From contig NC_037646.1 of NCBI RefSeq assembly GCF_003254395.2, positions 7,907,881 through 7,971,880 of the forward strand: a DNA stretch of 64,000 nt, in the 5' to 3' direction. The notes under the pieces are model-generated. The model saw only the letters and a program-made list of their open reading frames with translations, did no database searches and was not told where the DNA came from. Below, one piece after another: positions 48,936-59,930 of this stretch. Position numbers and translations under genes: made by a program. The first letter of the stretch is position 1; each line of letters starts with the position of its first letter. Source of the DNA: Apis mellifera (Eukaryota > Arthropoda > Insecta > Hymenoptera > Apidae).

Positions 48936-51315
48936 TCGGGACAACACACAACGCGTGCATACGCTCGGTTTACCGCGGCTGGAAACGAAGCGAGTGAATC
49001 ACGCGTCCCACGGTGGCGCGTTCGAGTGCATAGTCGCACTTAATGCAAGTAACCGCGACGTTCAAGCACCATCGGATCCATCGATGCGAGTAACACGGGG
49101 TTACATTAACCTCGAATCCTTGCGAGCCACCGTGGGATCTCTTATCCGCACTTTTCGCGTCGATGATTTTCTTCCCGATCACTCGAGATATATGATACGT
49201 GGAACGAAGATTTTTGATAACTTTTAAAATTAAAAAACATTCGAAAACAGAGAGTCAACGTGGGGGAAAATTGCGGGACGACAATCGTGCTTAGGCGAAA
49301 ATATTTGCTTGATGGGATGCGAGATACGCGCAATCCCGCGTTGCGGTTTAAGGTTTTTAAAACCTCGCTCGAACGAGGCAAGATTAGACGCGACGAGGCC
49401 GGCATCGAATTATTTATGAAACCCGAGAGAGAAAATTTTTACCTCGATTTCCATTATCACCTGTATGAATTTCGCTCGTTGCGAGGCGATATCTCGCGGC
49501 CATAAATCGATCCTACACCTTCTAATTCCACCCACCACGCGCAGGTGATTCATAACCGCGCAGTTAAGAGAAAAATCGCGCATCCATAAGAGATTTATAA
49601 TGTACCTGGAGCGCAACTTCCGCGAGACGGAGCTCTTTGTCTAGGATCGGCCGCCCCTGTTGCACCGCACCACGCCAGCCACTCGAACGCGCCGTGGCGG
49701 CAAGCTATGCAGCCCCGTACACGCGTATCTCATGGCCGCCGATGGGAAAAAGGTTGGAAGCTCGCTGGATTTATCACCTTCTCTCGTTCCGCTCTCGCCT
49801 ACGTAAAGGTCTAGCTATTCTTCACCTTCCTCTTTTCTATACGATTTCACCTTTTTCAATTCGTTGTAACCAATTTCCAATAATTATCCCTTTGTGACTT
49901 TTTCGGTCGGGCCAATTCAGTCGGGTGATTTTAGGTGTACACCAATGTCTTACGTAACACTGTCTTACTTATATCTTTAAAAATATTAATTTCTGTATTT
50001 TCTTTGGAGAGAGGAGAACAAACTTAGGATCTTTTTTTGTTCCCACGTGTTGAAATCACGTGGAGTTTAATCGAATCTCATTGATCAATCTCGATCTCAC
50101 TTGGTTGTCGAATATCTTCTTTTAATTGATTAAAATTTTATATAAATCGTAGATTGTATTGCTTTTTTACTAAGTTGTGAAGGATGTGAGAATTGATCAG
50201 ACAATATCACTATGTCCATCGTTGCTCTCATTATCTTCATTCGTGAATCAGAATCAATCTTGTTTCTCAACTCAATTATTCAAAATTAAATTCATCATTG
50301 TTTTAGTTAATTTCATTTCCAAAATCCATTTTTCTTTTTTTAGGGCTTTTAAAAACTTTAAGAAATTATAATACTTTTGCCACGATCGTCGAATCTGATT
50401 GAAGACATTATCATGGACTATAGTTTTGGAGGAATTTATGTTCATTTTTAAAGTATACGTTCATAATATTTTCTAATAGAAAAATAAAGAGCTGAAGAAT
50501 GAACTACTGCGCTCTTATTAAGGAGATAAACGAGATCTAAATAAAGACTGTCGCCTTTCATTCGAGTTGCCTCGTGAAAGGTTTAATTTTATTTTCTATT
50601 CTCTAATATTTTAATACATCTATACAATAATATTTCTTCCAATAAATAAATTTTCAATGAAATAACGAATTATAATAAAAAGCAATATACAGTTCTCTAT
50701 AAATCTTCGATACAATTTTTCAAAATTTCCTCCTAACTTTCGAACCTAACCTAATATGCGTATCTCGAGCGCAAAGGGTTTATAAAACCTCGAGTGAATT
50801 TCTTCTTCGAGAAACAATTTCCAATGAAACCTCGACGATTTCTAACGATTTCTTTTGTTCGAGTTTCATTCATCCTCGATCGAGTTCTAATCGACAGCGA
50901 TGACGTTTGAAAAAGAAGAAGGCGAACATCGCGAAATGATTTCACGGATTCATTTGCATAGAGACGTCCACGTAGAGGTCTAAATGTGTTTGCCGCGCAT
51001 CGACGATAAAATCTGTTTATCCGGCCCGTTCGTTTCTCGTTCCCTTCTTTATTTGCCCTCCTTCTCCTTCCCTGCTACTTTTCTCCCGTTCCTTCCTCCA
51101 CTCTTGGTCCTCCCTCCTCCTCCCCCTCCTCTCCTCGCCTCGAACCTGTCGACTTTGACTAAGCAGCTTTGCGCGAAGGAATTGCAAATACCAGGCAGGA
51201 AGAAGTCGCGGGGTACGATGCTCTTACGGTTCCAGCTTATTCTTATTCATCAAAAGGGAACGGGAACACGAGCCAAGACCGATGATACGGATTTTTTTTT
51301 TTAAACATGGCAGTC
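48936..51315. other. Unique DNA with CpG-rich patches, no gene seen
   Basis: CpG-rich between 48950 and 49760. The segment 49610-49750 is among the most GC-rich in the desert and might be a promoter or enhancer, but I see no splice-supported ORF. From 49900 to 50700 the sequence becomes AT-rich. A pyrimidine tract (TCC/CTT-rich) lies at 51055-51140. Confidence 0.45.
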
Positions 51316-52090
51316 TGTGCCGTTCTATCAAAATTAAAAATTTCACCTTTCTTCCCTCCATTGTTATCGACTTGCCTTTTCTCTCTTCTATTCGTAGAGA
51401 TATCGTTACTACGCCGATTTCTTCGTTTCGATTTAATCCAATCCTTATTTTAATATTAATTTGATATAATTTAATATATTCGTATTACGTGCCATTCTAT
51501 TAAAATTAAAAATTTCACCTTTCTTCCCTCCATTGTTGCCTTTTCTTTCTTCTATTCGTAGAGATATCGTTACTATGCCGATTTCTTCGTTTCGATTTAA
51601 TCCAATCCTTATTTCAATATTAATTTGATATAATTTAATATATTCGTATTACGTGCCATTCTATCAAAATTAAAAATTTCACCTTTCTTCCTTCCATTAT
51701 TGCCTTTTCTTTCTTCTATTCGTAGAGATATCGTTACTACGCCGATTTCTTTGTTTCGATTTAATCCAATCCTTATTTCAATATTAATTTGATATAATTT
51801 AATATATTCGTGCCATTCTATTAAAATTAAAAATTTCAGTTTTCTTCTCTCCATTGTTACTGACTTGCCTTCTTTTTCTTCTATTCGTAAAGATATTGTT
51901 ACTACGCCGATTTCTTCGTTTCGATTTAATCCAATCCTTATTTCAATATTAATTTGATATATATTAATATGATATATGTTACCTCCATTGTTACTAACTT
52001 GCCTTTGTTTCTTCTATTCGTAGAGATATCGTTACTACGCCGATTTTTTCGTTTTGATTTAATCCAATTCTTATTTCAATATCAAGCATT
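51316..52090. repeat. Tandem array C: five ~164 bp units
   Basis: The landmark GTAGAGATATCGTTACTACG recurs with spacing of 164, 164, 165 and 133 bp (GAGATATCG at about 51397, 51561, 51725, 51890 and 52023). Units share TTCTATTAAAATTAAAAATT, CCTTTCTTCCCTCCATTGTT and CGTTTCGATTTAATCCAATC boxes and an AATTTGATATAATTTAATAT end. Identity between the first three units is high. Confidence 0.95.
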
Positions 52091-53100
52091 TAATATATTC
52101 GTATCACGTGATTATTATTACACGTGTCAATATAAAATCAAAGATGCACCGCGTCCAGATTTTCGATCCGATTTAATAAACGAAAAACTGAATAAATCTT
52201 CCTCGTTGCTCGTCCAACTCGTTGTTAAAAACTTCCCAAAAAAGTGTGATCGTTGTTCCTTCGACGAATTTATTATTATCGCAACGTTTCAACCATCGAT
52301 CTTTCCGATCGTTCAAACACTTCGATTCGTCTTTCAAGCAAACGTTTCTTCCGATGAAGCGTAAACCTGTTTCCGATTTATATACTGTATCGAATTCCTT
52401 CCCGAGCCTTGGATTCTTTCCTGCCACGTGGTTCGCGCGCTCCAAGTTGTAAAAGGAGTCGTTGAAAATTCGAGGAAATTTCGCGGTTTGAAACTTTAGC
52501 GGGAAGTTAGAGAAAAACGAATTAAAATCGACGATCAAAGAAGAGAAGATCAGATTATTATTGGGTTACTACGTTTTATTCCGTTATTCTTCGATAAAGG
52601 ATAGGAGGCACCGATCTCGAATCTAAAAAAAATAACTTTCATCGAGTCGATTCGATTTCTCCCTTTCGCCGATTTTCCACGGTCGAAGGATGGACAAGCC
52701 GCCGCTTATCTATATAAAATTACTCGCCGCTTGTGTTCACGAATTGTGCGCACAACAATCGAGCGCGTTCGAATTCAAAGGAAATTAGTATTTTATCCCT
52801 TTGAAATAAGTAATTACCGCCTTTGTCCAATTTTCTCTTATTATCATTGGAATCGACTAATCCAACCGCGTGGATGGAAAACCAGTTTCCCGCGTGTTTC
52901 GCGGGAGACGATCAAGGAACGATCCTTTCAAACTCGGCGATAATAATAACCCCGAGCGCAAGAAATGCCATTTTAGCCTCCGCCGCGCTGTACATCTTGA
53001 TTCATTAGGACTCTCGACGCCTTTGTTGCGTCTCTCTAATCCAGACAAATCCCACGATTAATTTGTCCGTTCCTCATAGTCGTGAGGGTTTAAAAGACAG
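52091..53100. other. Unique spacer between arrays C and D
   Basis: About 1 kb of unique sequence, CpG-containing. A 136-codon ORF that starts inside array C runs in and is not supported. No splice-linked ORF was found. Confidence 0.5.
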
Positions 53101-54759
53101 ACCTCTCGATGGACTCGTGCAGGATGGATCCGTGTAATCTCTCTCCATCATTATCGACCAAAGTTAAATATCGATTATCCTTATCCCCTTGTCTTCTTCG
53201 AGATTTTCAAAAAAGGGGAGGATTGGATGATGCGTATTTCAAATTTTACTCGACACGAGATCTATCTTCTTTTTCAAGCACGTGTATCGAGGAATCGTGC
53301 AACGAAAATTTCTCCGTTGCGATTAAAGATTAAAGATCAAAGATCTCTCTGTCTTTCTCGAGTTTGCCTTTATCGATATCGATCGAAGGTTAAATATCAC
53401 CTCGATTCTCCTCTTCGAGATTTTCAAAAAAGGGGAGGATTGTTTGAATCTCATGCCTATTTCAAATTTTATCTTTCGAAATGTTTTATAGTAGACTTGA
53501 ATCGTTGCACGAAAACTTCTTCGTTGTCTATACGATTAAAGATCAAAGATCTCTCTTTCTTTCTCTCGAATCTGCCTTTATCGATATCGACGAAGATTAA
53601 ATATCGCCTCAATCTCTCTTTGAGATTTTCAAAAAAGGGAAGGATTTAAATCTTACTATTGTTGGATGATGTATATTTGAAATTTTACTCGACACGAGAT
53701 CTATCTTTCTCTTCGAGCACGTGTATCGAGGAATGGCAACTGTTGCGCGCGCAACGAAAACTTCTCCGTTGCGATTAAAGATTAAAGATCAAAGATCTCT
53801 CTTTCTCTCGAGTTTGCCTTTATCGATATCGATATCGATCAAAATTAAATATCGCCTCGATTCCTCTTCGAGATTTTCAAAAAAGGGAAAGATATTATTT
53901 GAATCTGATGTCTGTTTCAAATTTTATCTTTCGAAACGTTTTATAGAGTAGACTTGAAGTACTTTCCTCTTCGAAGAATCGTTGCACGATTCGAAGATTG
54001 TTGCACGCGCAACGAAAACTTCTCTGTTGCCTATACGATTAAAGATCAAATTTCTCTCGAATCTACCTTTATCGATATCGATCAAGATTAAACATCGCCT
54101 CGATTTCCCTCTTCGAGATTTTCAAAAAAGGAGAGTTATTTAAATCTCACTGTTTAAAATTTTATCCTTCGAAACGTTTTATAATAGAAGTCTATTTTCT
54201 TCTTCGAGGAATCGTTGGACAATTCGAAGATTGTTGCACGCGCAACGAAAACTTCTCTGTTGCCTATACGATTAAAAATCAAATTTTTCTCGAGTCTATC
54301 TTTATCGATATCGACCAAGATTAAACATCGCCTCGATTTCCCTCTTCGAGATTTTCAAAAAAGGGAAGGGTTGTTTAAATCTCACTGTTTCAAATTTTAT
54401 CCTTCGAAATTTTATAATAGACTTGAAGTATTATATATTCGAGGAATCGTTGCACGATTCGAAGATTATTGCACGCGCAACGAAAACTTCTCCGTTGTCT
54501 ATACGATTAAAAATCAAATTTTTCTCGAGTCTATCTTTATCGATATCGACCAAGATTAAACATCGCCTCGATTTCCCTTTTCGAGATTTTCAAAAAAGGG
54601 GAGGGTTATTTAAATCTCACTGTTTCAAATTTTATCCTTCGAAATTTTATAATAGACTTGAAGTATTATATATTCGAGGAATCGTTGCACGATTCGAAGA
54701 TTGTTGCCCGCGCAACGAAAACTTCTCCGTTGCCTATACAGTTTGATACGACCGAAGAT

Positions 54760-54762
<3 letters not shown>
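53101..54762. repeat. Tandem array D: seven to eight ~200-250 bp units
   Basis: The landmark GAGATTTTCAAAAAAGGG recurs at about 53202, 53420, 53623, 53870, 54117, 54350 and 54585, with spacing 203-247 bp. Each unit has a GCAACGAAAACTTCTCCGTT box, an ATTAAAGATCAAAGATCTCT box, an ATCGATATCGA palindrome and a TTCAAATTTTATCTTTCGAA box. Later units gain a GTTGCACGCGCAAC near-palindrome preceded by TTGCACGATTCGAAGATTG. The last units (54117 onward) are the most alike, suggesting that growth was most recent at that end. Confidence 0.94.

Positions 54763-54763
<1 letters not shown>

Positions 54764-54797
<34 letters not shown>
54764..54797. repeat. (CT)n microsatellite at the edge of array D
   Basis: About 17 uninterrupted CT dinucleotides directly after the final array D unit. 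Confidence 0.96.
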
Positions 54798-54798
<1 letters not shown>

Positions 54799-57700
54799 AC
54801 ACGTCGAGTATTTTACCTCCGCGTTCGTCGCCTGTTTTCCTCGGGAGGAACGTTGTCACCGTTTGGAATTTCTACCAGAATCAAGCGGAATCACACGTTC
54901 CAGGCGTGTATATAATTAACGAGCGTGAGGGAGAAGCGTTGGGGGAATTCCATTCCACGAAATTACATTAGTACGATATCGAGCGAATCGGATGGAAATA
55001 TACGAAGGTGTTCGGATTCGGTGAGCGGAACGGGACTTTCATTACGCGCGCGTGTATATATATATATACATATTCATTCGCCCGATCCCGTCCGAATCCG
55101 TTAGATCGTTTTCAGTCCCACAGTTTTACTTTTTCCCGCCGCGCTCGTCCAAACTGATCATTTTCGAGATAATTAATTATTTATACACACCCTGACCCCG
55201 TTAATGCATCGTTAATATCGCGGGACCAGAAGGGAGGAGGACCCTTCTTATCTCCGCCGATCGATCCAAGGAATTTGCGAAGGGAAACCCCTCCTCGAGC
55301 AAAAGTTACGGGCAGATTGTTGTAACAAGGAGAACGTAACACACGTGCCACGTTCGCCCTCGTGGGATCATCCTTGAAGACAAACCGAGTTTAAGGAGAA
55401 GTTTAAGGAAAAACCTCCCCCCTTTTTTCGATTTCTTCGATGCGATTGAGAAGAGTAGACAACGAAGGTAATCGAGTAAGCGGATACTTTTAGCACTAAA
55501 AAGAGAAAAGAAGAAAAAGTATTTTATCCAAAATGAAATTATAACATGGCTTAGAATATGGCTGTTGATCGACACAATATTGAAAAGTGAATAATTTATA
55601 AGTTGTTCATCGAAGTATTATCAGAAAAGTATTCTTTATACTTTACGTTTCAAAATTAAAATTAATATGTTGTTAAAGGGTTAATTGAATCGTATCACGG
55701 AGGATCATCGAGAGTTTTCGAATTTTTGAAACATCGAAAAATAACTAAAAAGTATCCGGCAATCTTTCGAGATGTTATCCATCGTGTCAAGCCTTTCTTT
55801 CGATTCTCTTAATTCCCTTAATTCAATTAATAAATTAGTCACTTCGAGAGAGAGAGAGAGTTTAATCGTCTCTGAAAACATGATACGGGAGAAATTTAAT
55901 TTACAGATTCTCCGAACTTTTGAAAGGAAAACGAGAGACTTCTTGGTACTTCTTTGAGCGAAGAATTCCTTTTCACCAAATTTCGTATTAAAGAGAGAGA
56001 GAAAAAAAGCGTATGCGTGTTCCTCAGGATGGAGAATTTTGCTGCTCCCTTTGGAAACGGATTCCATACCCGGAATTCATCGGCGTATCCGACATAGGGA
56101 AGGCTCGTTTCGCGATTTCTCACTCGAACGAGAGTGGAAATTTCACCCCCCAGTTGGAGGATACCGTGTTATTTAATCAAGAATGACGATAAAGAAAGGT
56201 AAAGAAAGAAAAGTACGAAGGCAATAACGGGGAGAGATAACGATTCCCACGAGACAGAAATTCGTGAGAAACAATCTCTATATAGAGCAACATTTTCGAA
56301 ATTTCACCTCTCGTTCGATTCCCATTTTCCACGCACGCTGCTTCGACAATAATAACAGTTAAATTGGGCAAAATTGTTTTCAACTCAAAAGGAGATTTAA
56401 TCTTTTGGAAACAATATATTATCGTTTCAAAAATATAAGGAAATATATGAAAAGAAAAGATTAATAATTTAATTGAAGCATAGAGTAAAAAAGAAAAATG
56501 ATCGATATATAAAACAAATATATAGAAAGATAAAACTTGAAAATTAATAAATGTTTAAATAAAAAATCAGAAGAGAACGAAACAGAAAATTACAGTTTTT
56601 TTTAAATATTTTTCGTTAAAAGTATATTTACAATTGAAAATGTTTTAATCATTTCAATCTGAATCCAATGATTAAAAAGGGTAAAACAGGGAGAGAAAAG
56701 GATGGGACGATTCGCATTACAAATCGACAAGAGAGAGATCGAATCTATTCTATTGGAAGAATAAAAAGTACAAAAAGTCATTGGTTACTCTCATGTTGAT
56801 TGAGTAACCGCGCAAAAAATGAGAATGGCAGATGTAGCAAAAAAGTTGTAACAGGCAATTAATTTAGGAAGCGTTTCACGTGCAATAAACTGGATCTCGA
56901 GAATTGGAAATAGTAAAGAAAAAAAAAGTTACTATTTGCTACGGGATATCCTATAAATTATCCAATGAATACGAGCCAGATATGAGATTTAAACAGTGAT
57001 AATTTAAAATAATAATAATAAAAACACTGAGGCTGACAAATTAAAATAAAATGAAAAAAGCATTGGAAGAAGACCATATATTATTTAAATTAAGTTTGGA
57101 ATATTATTATTACTATCATTATATTTAATGTATATTAAAACAATTATTTTTCTTACAAATTTGAAAACGAATTTCGTCCAGTTACGTTATTCGAACCACT
57201 GCGCGTCGATACTTTATTAACACGAGTGTCGTTTCAATCGTAAACGCGCTTTTAAAATTTTTCTATTTTTCTATTTAGAAAGAAGATACGTAAAAAATGG
57301 TAGCCGTATTCGATTTCACTTTTTTTCCTGGAATCAAGGCGTGTATTAAGACGTATCGCCTCAACTTTTACGGCCTATCAGATTTATGGACCACAATTCC
57401 CTTCCTCTTTTTTATGTCTCTATTTACGCGATACGCGAAACGATTCGAACGAATCTCTTCCCGAGATTATGATCAACTAATAAAGGAACTTTAACGTCCA
57501 CGTGGAGGAGGCGAGGACTGGTTAAACGTCGCTCGCTTCCTTTTTTCTTTTTTTCACACACACACACACACACAGTCTAACTTATTCATTCGAATTTATC
57601 CTTTTCCAACTCGAATATTGCCAAAAGGAGAATACGATTTCCTAAACACGAGAATTAAGACCGATCCTTTTCTTTCCTATGAATTATTATTATTAAGTTA

Positions 57701-58860
57701 TGGATATTTCTTTTTACCGATTCGAACGATTACCTCCTCGATGCCTGTATTTGACACGTACATTATTTCTATATTCTTTTGAGCCTTGAAATATTCTCGA
57801 CTTGAAGAGATCCGATATCCGATGCGGGCAAGAATTCTTTATCAAGAAGATTTATCCGAACCGCGTCGAATATTTCTACCCCCACAAGCGGACGCCAAGA
57901 CGAAACGTTAATTTAAGATTAATTTGTAATCAATTTTGCGGGATTAAGTTGACACGTCACGCGATAACTCGAAATATTTCTCTCTCTCTTGGCGACGAAA
58001 TAACGAGAGAAGGGAGACGAGAAAGGGACGAGATGAAAAGTTGCAATTCCGGCTGGGCGTGAATCCGGAGACAACTTCATTCCCGTTTCGTCCGAACGCT
58101 TGACACGCGGAAAAAGAAGAGGAATCGAAATCCCCCGAATGGAGTGGCGATGCTACTTGTCCGCTTACTCGACAAGATAGAAGAAAGCTGCACGATACTC
58201 GAGAATCGAGAATATATATATATTTGCACGACTCGCCGCGTACTCTTTCGTGGGAATCGGTTAATGTTACGCATTAATGGGGAACATATGGCGATCGAGG
58301 AAATGGATGGATGCGAGTAAGATGTAAGTGAGATATTTGTTATAAATTTAACAGCGGTTTGTATTTAACCAGATCGGATATTTTCGTTCGAATCCGATAT
58401 TTTAATCTCGTCGAGTCCGTTGTTCGACAAACGGTCCAACGATCTAACGGTGTTTCTTTTCTTTTTTTTTTCTTGCTTTCTGATTTTACTTTTAACAAAC
58501 ATATTTGCCTGGACGATATTTGAATTTCTACGTAACGAGATTGTAATGTTCATTTTCCCGGGGATTTCTCTCTCGTTAAAAGTGCATCAACTGGACAGGG
58601 TGATGCTGCGGTTCAATCGCTTTCTATCCTTGCCCGCTTATTATCGAGTTATACCACTAACTGGAAACGATAACTCGCGACGAAAGTCATGGTCGAAGGT
58701 AAAATGATGAAAGTAGGCACACCAAGTTGCGCACATTTTCACCCATAAATTTCCCGACGAAACTCTCTTATATAGGATAACACACGTATATTCCCTTGCG
58801 GTCGAGGAGTGTTTTTCGAAAAAAAAAAAAAAAAAAGATCTCGATCTTAATTTAAAAGGA
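54798..58860. other. Unique desert sequence, no gene seen
   Basis: About 4 kb without a convincing exon. Contains a TATATATATA tract at 55056-55070, an AT-rich low-CpG segment at 56390-57160, a (CA)n tract at 57555-57574 and an A-run at 58819-58836. The AT-rich segment does not read as mitochondrial protein in any frame I checked. Confidence 0.5.
57555..57574. repeat. (CA)n microsatellite
   Basis: Ten CA dinucleotides after a T-rich tract. Confidence 0.95.
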
Positions 58861-59930
58861 AAGGGAATATTTTATATTCGAACTTCGAAATTTCCCTCGA
58901 AATTTATTCTTCGATTAAAATTCTCTCTTAAAAGTGGACGAAGAAATACCTTGGCCGTTCGAGTATTCATCCAGTTCCTTTTCTCGAGAAAGGTGTTCGA
59001 ACGATTCACGACGAGGGGGGAAAAAAGGAAAAGGGGGATCCGAGTATCAATTACCCAGAGAGTATATATATGCAATCACACTTGATCGTAGTTAATCGGC
59101 TCCCATTACGCATCGAGTTGCGTTAGATAGATAATTATAGGCGAACGTGTACGTTTTCTCTTGCGATTTTTCTTAATTTAATAGGAAAAATTTGAGAGGA
59201 AATATTTTCCACTCCCTCGAAATTTATTCTTTAATTAAAATTCTCTCGAAAATGGAGGGAGAAAGTCATCGTTATGTTCGAGTATTCATCCAGTTCTGTC
59301 TCGAGAAAGAGTACACGCGCATCGAGTTGAGTTAGATAGAGAATTATAGGCGAACGTGTACGTTTTCTCTTGCGATTTTTCTTAATTTAATAGGAAAAAT
59401 TTGAGAGGAAATATTTTCCACTCCCTCGAAATTTATTCTTTAATTAAAATTCTCTCGAAAGTGGAGGGAGAAAGTCATCGTTGCCTTCATCCAGTTGCCT
59501 CGAATTCGTACATTTTCACCTATAAATTCTCCGATGAAACTCTCTTATATAGGATAATATAATATGTCTTCGATCGAGGAGTATTTTTCGAAAAAGCTTC
59601 CATATTCGATCTTAATTGAAGAGGAAAAATGCGTATTCTTTAATTAAAATTCTCTCGAAAATGGAGGGAGAGAGTCATCGTTGCCTTCATCCAGTTGATC
59701 ATAGTTAAAACATATCAAGTTGCCTCGAATTCGTACATTTTCACCTATAAATTCTCCGATGAAACTCTCTTATATAGAATAGAATAAACAAATCTTCCCT
59801 TGAGATCGAGGATTATTTTTCGAAAAAGCATTCGATCTTAATTAAAGAGGAAAAATATTCTTTAACTAAAATTCTTTCGACGAAATATTTTCGTCGTTGC
59901 GTTTCCGTCTCGAGGAAGACGATTCGAACG
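58861..59930. repeat. Tandem array E: about five degenerate ~200 bp units
   Basis: The landmark TTTATTCTTTAATTAAAATT plus CTCTCGAAAATGGAGGGAG recurs at about 58904, 59223, 59430, 59634 and 59855 (variants). Units at 59140-59330 and 59340-59475 are nearly identical over TTATAGGCGAACGTGTACGT and TTGCGATTTTTCTTAATTTA boxes. A second module, ACCTATAAATTCTCCGATGA, occurs at about 58741 (variant), 59518 and 59739. Confidence 0.88.

Noticed and set aside
50740..50760. CCTAACCTAA as telomere-type (TTAGG)n repeat
   Set aside because: Only two units; too short to be an interstitial telomere tract.
56390..57160. AT-rich segment as a second mitochondrial insert
   Set aside because: No frame gives recognisable mitochondrial protein or rRNA sequence.
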